From: Buddleja alternifolia
Lineage: Eukaryota > Streptophyta > Magnoliopsida > Lamiales > Scrophulariaceae
DNA: 64,000 nucleotides
Direction: 5' to 3'
Assembly (NCBI GenBank): GCA_019426215.1
Contig: CM033396.1
Coordinates: forward strand, 34,400,503-34,464,502
Shown here: positions 1-10,058 of the stretch, piece after piece
How positions within the stretch are numbered: position 1 is the stretch's first letter
Layout of the letters: each line of letters begins with the position of its first letter
The notes under the pieces: model-generated
Databases searched by the model: none
What the model saw: the letters and a program-made list of their open reading frames with translations, nothing else
What the model was told of the DNA's origin: nothing
Translations under genes and position numbers: made by a program

Positions 1-400
1 ATTTGAGTTGGTAATGTTAGAACATAATAAGTAAATAAAAAAAGTAGTGCCCTTATTTATTTATTTTTACAAAGTCAATGGGATTAATGATCATTTATAA
101 CTAGGAAAAATCAAAATTTACCAGAGTATAGGAATTTAGGAAGGTAATAGGAAAAAAGTAAGACTAAGACTAACGTAGGTGCATTATATCAATCTGAATC
201 CTCTATTATAAATAGTGTTAAATCTACTATTGCATTAACTATTTAACTTTTATCTCAGAAGCTCCATGCATCAATATGTAGATATCAATCCGGATCACCC
301 ATATATCACAATGCAACTATCTATCATTCTAAATTAGTAATTAATGCTACTAGTAGTCTCATGGCTATATAACGGTGCGGAATATAAGCACTTAAATTTG

Positions 401-433
<33 letters not shown>

Positions 434-780
434 CTCCCTAATAAGAATGATTTTATTCATATTTTTGTAACACACTTTATATAGGGTTTTTTAATAAAAT
501 AACCAAAAAATTTGAACCATTTATCAAACTAACTTGTTTGTGAAAAGATTCTTCAAAGTAACCAAAAGGGGAATAATCTATTTTAGTCCCTGAACTTTAC
601 CTATAATCTCAAATCAGTCCCTCAACTTTTAAAATATTTTACTTCAGTCCTTCTAAAGTATAATAATAATATAAATTCGCAAATATTATTCTTACGCCAA
701 GAACTTTCTAGCCATTTAAGCAATATTGGGATCCTGTTAAAAAATGATGAAATATTTAAAAAAAAGTTACATAAATTTGT
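1..780. other. AT-rich intergenic DNA with (AT)n microsatellite
   Basis: I see no coding capacity here. A pure AT dinucleotide run lies at 407-433. Around 575-650 the sequence carries the 'TTTAGTCCCTGAACTTT' / 'CAGTCCCTCAACTTTT' wording that is common in dispersed plant repeats, but I could not find both ends of an element. The stretch just before 812 may still belong to the viral fragment that follows. Confidence 0.6.
407..433. repeat. (AT)n microsatellite
   Basis: An uninterrupted AT dinucleotide run of about 13 units in intergenic DNA. Confidence 0.95.
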
Positions 781-811
781 TTTAACCCTAACGGAGGAGA
801 ATCAAACAAGT

Positions 812-1495
812 ATGGAATCGAACAATTGGTCGATTTATGAAGAAAACAGGGAGTATTTTAAGATTCTGGAAACACAAAGAGCTAAGCGGATAGATAAATT
901 TATCTGAATGGTTAACAATATTTCATCAGAAATCAAGAGAGAATTCGCTAGAAACAAGGAACCTGCAGCGGATCATCATGCAGAGATAAGATACTATAAA
1001 AGGAAATTAGCTCTGAATGATAAATTTCAAGGCAACATCGCGAGTGATTTACAACTCGCAGAAATCCAAGGTAAATGTCAGGGAAAGCAAATAAAGGTAA
1101 CTCTTTATTTTAATTCAGTTATAATGAATTGGAAAGAAATTGAACCGGATACCTCTAAGCTCTCTAAACACCTTAGAGAAATCCAAAAGACAGTTCAAAA
1201 TTACGGACGTAGGCTAGAACATCTACCTATGAAAATCGAAAACTTGTACAAAAAACTTGAGAAAATCCTCAAGATTCTTCCAGATCTAAATAGATCTATA
1301 ACAGATCTAAAAATAATAGTCCAAGATCTGAAAGAAAGACAAGGTATTATCGGTACGTCCAAACCAAAAAAGGACCGAATCTGTGACGCACTTGGACGAG
1401 TGCCTCTTCTTCATCAGAAGGGTAAGGCAAAGGAAATTCTGAAGCCTAAGACTCAGGAAGAACTACTTATTGATATCCTTAAAATTATAAATTAA
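812..1495 (+). pseudogene. Endogenous pararetrovirus: coiled-coil (virion-associated-like) protein frame
   Basis: One reading frame starts at an ATG at 812, is interrupted by a TGA immediately before another in-frame ATG at 908, and then stays open for 195 codons to 1495. The N-terminal part is short and rich in Trp, Tyr and charged residues. The second half (about 1180-1350) has regular Leu/Ile heptad spacing, which predicts a coiled coil, and the C-terminus is basic. Caulimoviridae encode a small coiled-coil virion-associated protein next to the coat protein, and the frame directly downstream is coat-like, so position and composition agree. The assignment rests mainly on the neighbour. The frame is disrupted by at least one stop and I do not consider it functional. 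The genus cannot be decided. Confidence 0.5.
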
Positions 1496-1496
1496 T

Positions 1497-2935
1497 ATGG
1501 ATATATCAAGAGTAGATCTATCTGATCTTCAAGAGCTAGTTGAATCTTTTTCTCAACTAGCGTTTGTAGATTTGGTTAATGTTAAAACCAATGAAACAAA
1601 TCCTCTGGCTCTAACACTGCCAGGATAAAGTTCTGCATCTAATAATCCTCCTCGGGATGAAATGATGCGTGAAAGTGGTGATTTGCATACAAACTCAAGA
1701 CCTGTTCTTGGGGGGGGGGGGGTAATGTTTAGAGCAAATCCCGCAAGAAATCCAAATAGGGTACCAAGAGATACACATTGGGCAAAGACTATGTCACAAC
1801 CCTTGCATCTATACGGTACTATCCTAAATTTGAATATAATTGATTTCAGAAACATCAAAAAATTAATCGAAGAATGGGTAGCCGCTATGAAAATAGCAGC
1901 TACTACACTGGAATTAGATAAAGAAAACTTCATAAAATTAATGGAGTTAAGCTTAGAAGGATCTTTAAAGGTGGGTTGGGAACCCACCTCGGAAATATCT
2001 AGGCAAGAGGTTTTAGCTGGAGAATCTAAAAGCCCAATTGCAGACAGATTTGGAAGGTTAACCAAATTATATTTTATCGGAGATGGATACTTCGGCGAAA
2101 ACAATACAGAAAGAACCAGAGAGTACACACAAGCACTTTATGGTCTTGAATTAATCAATATTTGTGCAATAGATGAATGCATTTATTGGTTTCGTAAATA
2201 TTTCTTCCATGCGGATGTTAGTGCATAAATTGCTACACCCATGTTCTTTGCAAAGATTTGCAGTCCTTGGAGGAAATGATTCCTAAAAGGTCCCGGAGGG
2301 ACAGATTGACACGGTTGCTAGACGTATGTCTTTTTTGAAAGACAAACTAAAGGACTGGTGTCAAGAAGCCTCTATCCAAAAGAACATGAAAACACTAAGA
2401 GGAAAATTAAGAAAACTCCTCTTTGCTGTGACAATAATGATTTTCCAACAGTCATAGGAGAATCAATTGAGCAGAGAAAAAAGAGAGCAATTTATAAGCT
2501 CCAATAATAGGAGTTATAAAAGGCGATCTTCTTTCAGACGAAAGTCTTGGTGGTCAAAATCAAAAGTCTGATCTTACAAATCTGGCCAGAGATCCGGAGT
2601 CCGGACCAACAAGGGTGTCTTCCCAAGGATCCCAAAAATTCGACGAAAAAACCCCCACAAGACGAACTTTCAGAAGGGCTCACACCCGTACAAATAAAAG
2701 TTTCAAAAATTGTAACTGCTCGACATGTGGAGCTCGTGGCCACATTTCACCAGATTGTCCGCAAAAGAGTGGTGAATTAAAACAATTTGAAGCCACTGCT
2801 GACATATTGGATGCAGTTTTCTACGGAGATTTGGTACTAGTTTACCAATTCGATAGTATCCCCTCAGATGAAAGTGTATATGAGGAAGAAATAAAAAGTG
2901 ATTCTGATGGAACTTCAACCGAATCAGAATAACCT
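1497..2935 (+). pseudogene. Endogenous pararetrovirus: coat-protein region with CCHC zinc finger, broken
   Basis: An ATG at 1497 lies one base after the stop of the upstream frame, the tight spacing typical of caulimovirid genes. The frame has a TAA at 1626-1628, then runs open to 2228. It then shifts: coat-like coding with an LKDWC motif continues in another frame around 2300-2450, and coding resumes at 2615-2932. The part at 1800-2220 has the helical, Trp- and Tyr-containing core seen in caulimovirid coat proteins. The last part is Lys/Arg-rich, then shows one CCHC knuckle (C-x2-C-x4-H-x4-C, about 2719-2760), then an acidic Ser/Asp/Glu tail, which is the classical C-terminal order of these coat proteins. 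A G13 homopolymer at 1710-1722 lies inside the frame. No movement protein, protease or reverse transcriptase is found nearby, so this is a fragment. It is defective. Confidence 0.65.
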
Positions 2936-3055
2936 CAACGAAGGGGATAGGAACCAAACATCGGATAGCCTGTCGGGATTCTTTTAAAGGTCATCTATCT
3001 CAGATAAAACCATGGAAAGAATAATGAGGCAAAACTCTAACCTTGGACCATATGA

Positions 3056-3490
3056 TGGTTTCATAAGTTAATTTTTCATTGTACATTTTTTAAATTTCAA
3101 CTTAACAATAAAAGTATCCTAAGTTTTTTTTTTATTAATTTATGGTATAAGAGTTTTAGAAATATATCTCTAATTTTTTTTTTAATTTTGGATAATTATG
3201 TTTTATATTTTATTAAAATATCATTTAATGATACTTTGTAAAAAAAAACAAAAATCAACAAATAATCAAGTCTAATTGAACATTTTTAGCTCCAACAATA
3301 AAGGGCATTTTGGTCTTTAATTAATAAATTTAATTGAAAAATTGAAGGAAGGGAGGTTCATGCCAATATTCCAAAAGTGAGGGGTGTGGATGTGAATTGT
3401 CCATAGTTCAAGGGAGGATGATGCAATTATCACTATATAGATATATAGTACAAATTTTCGTGTCACTTTACGGAGGGTTCTTGAAATAAT
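3056..3490. other. AT-rich intergenic DNA
   Basis: Poly-T and AT-rich sequence follows the viral fragment. The stretch 3455-3490 belongs to an inverted-repeat arm described at 9293-9405. No gene is seen. Confidence 0.5.
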
Positions 3491-3498
3491 GTGAAGAC

Positions 3499-3889
3499 TA
3501 GGGTTGAAAATCGAACCAAACTACTCGATACTCGGCTCAAGCTCGATCGCTAAAAGCTTGTTTGAGCTCGGTTCGTTAACTTATCAAATCAAGCTTGAAC
3601 AAGTTTTTGTATTTGATAAGTTTTGAAGCTCGGCTCGATTAGTAAAAAATAACAAAAATATGTACAAAAAAGTCAAATTACTCGAGCTCGACTCGTGTTC
3701 GGCTCGATTAAAGTTCGTTTGAACTCGGCTCGATTAAAGTTCGTTTGAACTCTGCTCGATTAAAGTTTGTTTGAACTCGGCTCGATTAATAATCAAACAA
3801 GGTCAAACACAATCTTTGAAGCTTGACTGTATTTTAAACAAATTTGAATAACATTTCGTTCGGTTTAACTCAGCTCGTTTACACCCCTA
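3499..3889. mobile_element. Non-autonomous hAT-type MITE with perfect 8-bp target duplication
   Basis: The element begins TAGGGTTGAAAA and ends with the complement of TAGGGGTGTAAACGAGC, giving short imperfect terminal inverted repeats of the plant hAT type. It is bracketed by the identical 8-bp duplication GTGAAGAC (3491-3498 and 3890-3897). The interior is filled with many copies of the subterminal motif GCTCGGCTCGATT in both orientations, which in hAT elements are transposase-binding sites. It is 391 bp long and has no coding capacity, so it depended on a transposase supplied elsewhere. Confidence 0.85.
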
Positions 3890-3988
3890 GTGAAGACTTT
3901 GTCAGTTAGGCAAAAATAAAACTGTACTATTTTATGCCTTTTCATTTTTACACAAAGGTGGGTATAAAAGTTAAATATATATAGTTAG

Positions 3989-4290
3989 TATTATGAATAA
4001 TTATTTGTGGATGTCTATTCATCTCCCAATTTGTTGGTCACTCAACTTTAATCATTACTTGTATTGTCTATTCATCTCTCAATTTGTTGACCACTCAACT
4101 TTAATTAATATAGTTTATTCTTATTATAATTTAATAAACCTTTGAAGTTATTGTTTTGTGCCTATAAATAGGCTATAACATTGTATTGTAAACACACACA
4201 AGAATATCAATAAAAGAGTTCTCTACTTAATTCTCTCATTCTCTCATTTTATTCTCTCAACTTTATAATATTTGAGTTTATTTCATAACA
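3989..4290 (+). repeat. 5' LTR of copia-1
   Basis: It is near-identical to 8604-8903. It contains a TATA box TATAAATA at 4163-4170 and two AATAAA-like signals downstream, so U3, R and U5 can be outlined. A segment reading GTCTATTCATCTC...CAACTTTAAT occurs twice in tandem (about 4010-4055 and 4067-4110). Directly after the LTR, CGTTATCAGCACGA at 4291-4304 occupies the primer-binding-site position. This wording is common after plant copia LTRs. Confidence 0.88.
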
Positions 4291-4639
4291 CGTTATCAGC
4301 ACGATCCGTCTCAAGGTGTTAATCATTTTCAAATTTGGCCAAAGATATACATGGGGTACGCAACGTATGATGTAAAATCCATTGAGAGATTTTCGTGAGT
4401 TATTATGAGTTTGTAAAGAAAATTGATGGACAAGATTTTCAAAACAAAGCAAGAAGAAAAGGTAAAGAAAAGGTACGTATATTTCAATATTTAACAAAAA
4501 TAGAAATATGCAATAATTCTTTTGATGTTTGGAAAGAAGACATATGTATATGTGCATATATTTGATTAGTATTATTCTTTTGAATAATCCTATCATGTTG
4601 AAAATATTTTAAGAAGTTGAATGATTGTTATGTTATTCA

Positions 4640-5095
4640 TTTTATACTTTGATAATAGTATTATATTGATGAATCTTGAAAAAACTTGACTTTGTGACTC
4701 TTGATATTACGAGAAAAAAATATTTTTCTTGGGCGTTAGATGTTGAAGTTCATCTTGATGCAAATAACTATACTCCATTCCCTGAAGTGAATGTGTTGAG
4801 CAATATATAAATTCATATATACAAATAACTATACTCCATTCCCTGAAGTGAATGTGTTGAGCAATATATAGTTATTTTAATCATGAGTCCCGTCCAACTA
4901 GTTCTGCTACATCCCCTGAAGTGAAAGTAGCAGCACATAACTATTTTAATCATTAAAGAAATCATGGACGTGGACGTGGTCGTGGATATGGTTATGGAAA
5001 TCGTGGTGGTTATTCAAAGAATACATCTTTCCACCAGAAGTGGAAAAATAATGAAGAGAAAAATGAAGGTGGCCAAAATAGCCAATCTGGATATC
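4640..5095 (+). pseudogene. copia-1 gag remnant
   Basis: Around 4680-4765 the sequence encodes a fragment resembling the N-terminal gag domain of plant copia elements (LD-x-T-LD-x-T-R-K-Y-F-S-W-LD-E-HLDA). It then jumps into a 61-bp tandem duplication (4761-4821 and 4822-4870). At about 4960-5090 an RGRGRGRGYGYG stretch marks the basic gag tail. The bulk of the capsid domain and the CCHC knuckle are missing, so gag has lost most of its length by deletion. Confidence 0.6.
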
Positions 5096-6232
5096 ATATT
5101 GAGACAACAAGTGATGGCAATATTGAGTATCTTTACATCACTAACACAATATCCGGTAACAAATGTATATTGGAAAAGTTGCCAGCATTGTCTTCGGGTT
5201 TGTACTACACGCATATATCTGCTATTGAAACACATGTTATCGTAAACCAGAAGTTTACAAATCAAAATAAGTTTGTTATTTGACATGACCGGTTGGGCCA
5301 TCCCGAATCAATTATGATGCGAAAGATAATTGAGAATTCATGTGGTCATCCATTGAAGAGCCAGCAGATTCTTCAATCGAATGATTTCTCATGTGCTGCT
5401 TGTTCACAAGGAAAGTTGATTATTCGACCATCAACAACAAAAGTAGGAAGTGAATCTCTTACGTTTTTGGAACGTATTCAAGGTGATATTTGTGGACCAA
5501 TACACCCGTCGTGTGGACCATTTAGATATTTTATGGTTTTAATTGATGCATCAACAAGATGGAATGTATCTTTGTTATTAACTCGCAACCTGGCGCTTGC
5601 GAGATTGCTTGCTCAATTGATTAGAATACGAGCACATTTTCCTGATTATCCGATTAAGAAGATACGCCTTGATAATGCGGGTGAATTTACTTCCAAAAAC
5701 GTTCAATGACTATTATATGTCTATTGGAATTGATGTTGAACATCCTGTAGCACATGTTCATACACAAAACGGTCTAGCAGAATCGTTTATTAAGCTTCTG
5801 CAGTTAATTGCAAGACCTTTACTTATGAGATCAAAACTTCCTATTTCTTGTTGGGGACATGCTATTTTGCATGCAGCAGCACTTATTCGCATAAGTCCAA
5901 CAAGTTATCATAAGTTCTCCCCATTACACTTGGTTTTTGGTCAGGAACCAAATATTTCTCATCTAAGAATTTTTGGATGTGCGGTATATGTTCCAATTGC
6001 TCCACCTCAACGCACTAAGATGGGTCCTCAAAGAAAATTGGGAATATATGTTGGATTCAAATCTCCATCGATAATAAAGTATCTAGAGCCATTGACTAGA
6101 GATTTATTTACGGCTCGATTTGCTGATTGTCATTTTGATGAATCAGATTTCCCAACATTAGGGGGAGAAAATAAGCAGCTGGAAAAGAAAATTAGTTGGA
6201 ATGAATTATCTTTATCTCATCTTGATCCTTGA
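5096..6232 (+). pseudogene. copia-1 protease tail, GAG-pre-integrase and integrase
   Basis: From about 5230 the frame encodes the pre-integrase zinc-binding stretch (HDRLGHP then CAACSQGK, HHCC-type) and then the integrase core. The catalytic acidic residues can be seen as D in QGDICGP (about 5485), D in RLDNAGEF (about 5670) and E in NGLAESF (about 5780). A frameshift at about 5690-5710 separates the second and third acidic residues. The zinc-finger frame begins with a stop at 5281-5283. The protease active site (DSGA) is not recognisable. The integrase C-terminal part with FGCAVYVP is present. This copy is defective. Confidence 0.8.
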
Positions 6233-6235
6233 ACA

Positions 6236-7646
6236 AAACAAAGTGAACTGGAAGTTCAAAAGATAACTCACTTGCAAGGTTTAGCTAATCAACTGCCAGA
6301 TGCATTTACTGACCTAAAAAAAGTGACTAAGTCACATGTACCAGCTGTTAATGCTCCAGTAAGAATTGTTGTCCCTGAAGGTCAAAGTAATGAGTCTACT
6401 GCACGCCTGAAGCGTGGTAGACCTATCGGTTCCAAAGATAGTCATCCTCGAACAAAAAAAAACTGCTAAGAATTAAGATGGTCTAATCGAGGATAAAATA
6501 ACTCCAGAAAAGTCCCCAGTCATAACTAATATTTCGGTTCCAGAAGAACCTCAGGTACCTGAAAATTGTGAAAATAATGAGATCTCAATCGATTATGTTA
6601 TGAACGGGAAACGATGGAATCGAAATGAAGTCAACGTTGATGATAAATTTGCATATAATGTAGCGCTAAATATGATGAATGATAATGAGGATCAAGAACC
6701 AAAGTCTGTTAATGAATGTCGACAAAGAAATGATTGGCCAAAATGGAAAGACGCAATGAGGGCAGAGTTAAACTCGCTTGAACCAACGAAAAGTTTTTGG
6801 ACCTGTAGTCCGTACACCTGAAGATGTAAAAGTTTTTGGATCTGTAGTCCGTACACCTGAAGATGTAAAAGTTTTGGACATATAGTCCGTACACCTGAAG
6901 ATGTAAAACCAGTAGGATACAAATGGGTATTTGTGCGAAAACGAAATGAGAAAAATGAAATTGTACATGTCTTGTTGCCCAAGGGTTTTCGCAACGACCT
7001 AACATAGATTATGAGGAGACTGATTCTCCTGTGGTGGATGCAACTACTTTTCGTTATATAATAAGTCTGGCAGTGCATGAAAAATTTGATTTGCGTCTAA
7101 TGGATGTTATTACAGCCTATTTGTATGGCTCGCTTGATAATGATATATATATGAAAATCTCTGAAGGATTTAATATGCCTGAAACATATAAATCAAGTTC
7201 TCGAGAACATTATTCAATTAAATTAAGTAAGTCATTGTATGGACTGAAACAATCTGGACGAATGTGGTATAATCGTCTCAGTGAATATTTGTTGAAGGAA
7301 GGATATAAGAATGATCAAATTTGTCCTTGTATTTTCATCTGGAAATGAGTTTGTTATAATTACAGTTTATGTTGACGATTTAAATATCGTTGGAACTCCT
7401 GAAGAGATTTCAAAAACTGTTAATTGCTTAAAGAAAGAATTTGAGATGAAAGATCTTGGAAGAACAAAATTTTGCCTTGGGTTGCGAATTGAATATTTAA
7501 AGAATGAAATTTTTGTATATCAAGACGCTTATATATCAAAGGTGCTAAAACGATTCTATATGGATAAATCACATCCATTGAGTACCCCCGATGGTCGTAA
7601 GGTCACTAGATGTGAACAAAGATCCTTTTCGACCTCAAGAAAATGA
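6236..7646 (+). pseudogene. copia-1 reverse transcriptase
   Basis: Coding for the integrase-RT linker (KRGRPIGSKD, about 6415) is followed by the RT domain (W-x-DAM-x-E-L, then DVITAYLYG, then LYGLKQSGRMWYNRL, then VYVDD at about 7365). It is interrupted by a stop at 6237, a shift in the tandem triplication at 6789-6904, another near 6970 and one at about 7310-7345. The YVDD catalytic motif is intact. A 39-bp unit, 13 codons, is repeated three times in the N-terminal part. This copy is defective. Confidence 0.8.
6789..6904 (+). repeat. Three tandem copies of a 39-bp unit inside the RT region
   Basis: Units at 6789-6827, 6828-6866 and 6867-6904 all end with GTCCGTACACCTGAAGATGT. The first two are 39 bp and almost identical; the third is 38 bp and more diverged. 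The unit encodes the conserved V-R-T-P-E-D-V-K stretch that precedes YKWVF in copia RT, so the ancestral element had it once. Confidence 0.95.
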
Positions 7647-8370
7647 TGAAGAACTACTTGGTCCTGAAGTACCATATCTAAGTACAATCGGTGCACTAAT
7701 GTATCTTGCTTGTCATACTCGACCTGATATAGCATTCGCTGTTAATCTATTAACAAGATATAGTTCTTCTCCTACACGAAGGCATTGGAATGGGGTTAAA
7801 CAGGTACTCCGCTACCTTAGAGGAACACTCGATATGAGCTTGTTTTATTTCGATGTACCCAAGTCCGAATTGGTTGGATGTGCAGATGCTGGATATATGT
7901 CTGATCCTCATAATGGTCGTTCACAAACGGGCTATTTATTTACATGTGGTGGTACAGCCATTTCATGGCGATCTATGAAACAAACTATATCGGCCACATC
8001 ATCTAATCATGCAGAAATCTTGGCTATTCATGAGGCAAGTCGAGAATGTGTTTGGTTAAGATCCATGATTCAACACATTCGAGGGACTTGTGGTTTATCT
8101 TCTGGAAAAATGATCCCGACGATCTTGTATGAAGATAATTCCGCATGTATCGCACAATTGAAAGAAGGGTACATTAAAGGAGATAGAACAAAACATATTT
8201 CACCAAAGTTCTTTTTCACTCATGATCTTCAGAAGAATGGTGATATTAATGTTCAACAAATCCGTTCCAGTGATAATCTTGCTGATTTGTTCACCAAGGC
8301 ACTTCCCACAGCAACGTTTGAAAAACTAGTCTACAATATTGGAGTACGTAGACTTAAAGATCTTGACTGA
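7591..8370 (+). pseudogene. copia-1 RT end and RNase H
   Basis: A 259-codon open frame covers the end of RT (LGPEVPYLSTIGALMYLA, RPDIAFAVN) and the RNase H domain of copia elements (GYMSD, GRSQTGYLF, ATSSNHAEILAIHEASRE, EDNSACIAQLKEGYIKGDRTKHI, IRSSDNLADLFTKALP). The acidic positions of RNase H (D in GCADAGY, E in HAEI, D in YEDNSA) can be followed. The frame ends with a natural stop at 8370, and the rest of pol upstream is in other frames. Confidence 0.85.
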
Positions 8371-8603
8371 TATTGTCATGAGGGGGAGATAATACGCGCT
8401 GCACTCTTTTTCCCTTAACCAAGGTTTTTCCCTTAACCAAGGTTTTTCCCACTGGGTTTTCCTGGTAAGGTTTTTAATGAGGCAGCATCTGATTGCGTAT
8501 TGATATGTACTCTTTTTCCTTCACTAGGTTTTTGTCCCATTGGGTTTTTCCTAGTAAGGTTTTAACGAGACATATTTTTAAGTGATAGACATCCAAGGGG
8601 GAG
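8371..8603 (+). other. copia-1 3' untranslated region and polypurine tract
   Basis: This short non-coding stretch has repeats of CTTAACCAAGGTTTTTCCC and AGGGGGAG at 8596-8603 directly before the 3' LTR, which is the plus-strand primer site. Confidence 0.7.
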
Positions 8604-8903
8604 TATTATGAATAATTATTTGTGGATGTCTATTTATCTCCCAATTTGTTGGTCACTCAACTTTAATCATTACTTGTGGTGTCTATTCATATCAATTTGT
8701 TGGTCACTCAACTTTAATTATTATAGTTTATTCTTATTATAATGTAATAAACCTTTGAAGTTATTGTTTTGTGCCTATAAATAGGCTATGACATTGTATT
8801 GTAAACACACACAAAAATATCAATAAAAGAGTTCTCTACTTAATTCTCTCATTCTCTCATTTTATTATCTCAACTTTATAATATTTGAGTTTATTTCATA
8901 ACA
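8604..8903 (+). repeat. 3' LTR of copia-1
   Basis: It is near-identical to 3989-4290, with the same TATA box at about 8777, and ends TTCATAACA followed by the duplication GTTAG at 8904-8908. Confidence 0.88.
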
Positions 8904-9059
8904 GTTAGTTAGTTTTGTTGGGCTTATTTACTACAAAAATTGACTATGAACCACGTGTATGTGGAGGTGTGATTATAATTTCACTTTTAAACCGACCATT
9001 TTTTTAAAAAAATTAAAATAAGGGGGGGTTACCAAAAATATCACAGATAGTCTTAGCCC

Positions 9060-9290
9060 AACAAACTCGGACTGATAGTCCCAAAACGAGGCCAAACAAG
9101 TTCATCTCTATTATTGTCTAGGAGTTAATAAATTTGTGAAATAGGAATATCCATGTGGTGCATAGGGGGTGTATATTTCCCATTTCGCTAATGCATCAGT
9201 TACTTGATTGTTTTCTTACCAAATATAATGATAGGAGACATCGCAATCTCGATTTCCCACGCTATGAATGTTGTAAATCACCTAGAAGTG
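9060..9290 (-). pseudogene. Possible plant LINE RNase H-like fragment
   Basis: Read on the minus strand around 9170-9270, the sequence encodes a stretch resembling the end of the RNase H-like domain of plant LINE-1 elements, with an E-N-N-Q-V-T-D-A-L-A-K-W segment preceded by a Trp and a stop. In that family the consensus R-E-x-N-x-V-A-D-x-L-A occupies this place. Only about 30 residues are recognisable. This is a weak call from motif similarity alone. Confidence 0.3.
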
Positions 9291-9292
9291 GT

Positions 9293-9405
9293 GAACTTTT
9301 ATACCGACCTTTGTTGAAAAACGAGGAGGCATAAAATAGTACAGTTCTTTATTTTTCCCTAACTGACAATATTCGTAATCCCTTCATGTCAGTGCTCTCG
9401 AAAAT
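9293..9405. repeat. Inverted counterpart of the sequence at 3455-3498 + 3898-3972
   Basis: The reverse complement of 9293-9370 reads TTGTCAGTTAGGG...ACTGTACTATTTTATGCC...GGTATAAAAGTT and matches 3898-3972 over about 75 bp. Weaker similarity extends outward (to about 9405 and, across the inserted hAT element, to about 3455). The two arms lie either side of copia-1 in opposite orientation. Confidence 0.6.
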
Positions 9406-9593
9406 TACCATCAAAGAATTAATGCGTGTTAAGGTACATACCATTATTTGTCTAAGTGAACATTGTGGACACTAAAGTCTGAGGGCTTCTTGTGCTCACA
9501 TGTGTTGACCAGACATAGTGACATACAGTGACACAACAAATTTAGAAAATAGACAGTATAAATTATAATTATAAAGTACCAAATCTCTAAAAT

Positions 9594-10058
9594 TCTATGA
9601 TGCATCGACATTCTAAAAAATCACAACTGGTTGTGTCGGGCACATTCGGACACTAACACTCTTCCGACATGCCCGTCGCCATCGTCCGGCAGCCACATTC
9701 GCAGGTTTGTCTTCTTACTTTTCAACTCCTATTTCACAAATTAGAAACCTAAATCCCCAAATTGAAGAAACCTATATAAGAGAAATAGAGAATTGAAGGT
9801 ATGAGATATCTCGCAAAGGTTTGTTGATTGAATTTGTTTGAGTTATATGTATCTATATAGATCCATTTATTATATGTGTTTGATTTTGGGTGTTTTTGGC
9901 TTTTTATATTTCATTTGTGTTGAATTATGTGATTATATAATATATATATATATATATATAAATAAAATAAATTGGATAGTTGTGTCGAAGTTGTATCGTT
10001 TTCTATTTTTTTTAAAATGCCGTTCCCCGTTCCCCATGTCCGTGTCGGTGCATCATAG
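9594..10058. repeat. Segment bounded by 16-bp inverted repeats
   Basis: CTATGATGCATCGACA at 9594-9609 is the inverted match, with one mismatch, of TGTCGGTGCATCATAG at 10043-10058. The interior has no coding capacity, and holds GTGTCGGGCACATTCGGACAC-type wording near the left end. No clear target duplication is seen. It is possibly a non-autonomous DNA element. Confidence 0.35.

Larger units (their letters stand above)
3989..8903 (+). mobile_element. Ty1/copia LTR retrotransposon, complete but decayed (copia-1)
   Basis: The two LTRs (302 and 300 bp) share the ends TATTATGAA...TTCATAACA and are flanked by the 5-bp duplication GTTAG (3984-3988 and 8904-8908). Internal order on the + strand is gag remnant, protease remnant, integrase, reverse transcriptase and RNase H, which is the copia order. 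The coding part is split by frameshifts and stops and gag is largely deleted. The LTRs differ by scattered substitutions and small indels, so the insertion is not recent. The first base pair of the canonical TG terminus is changed to TA in both LTRs. Confidence 0.9.
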
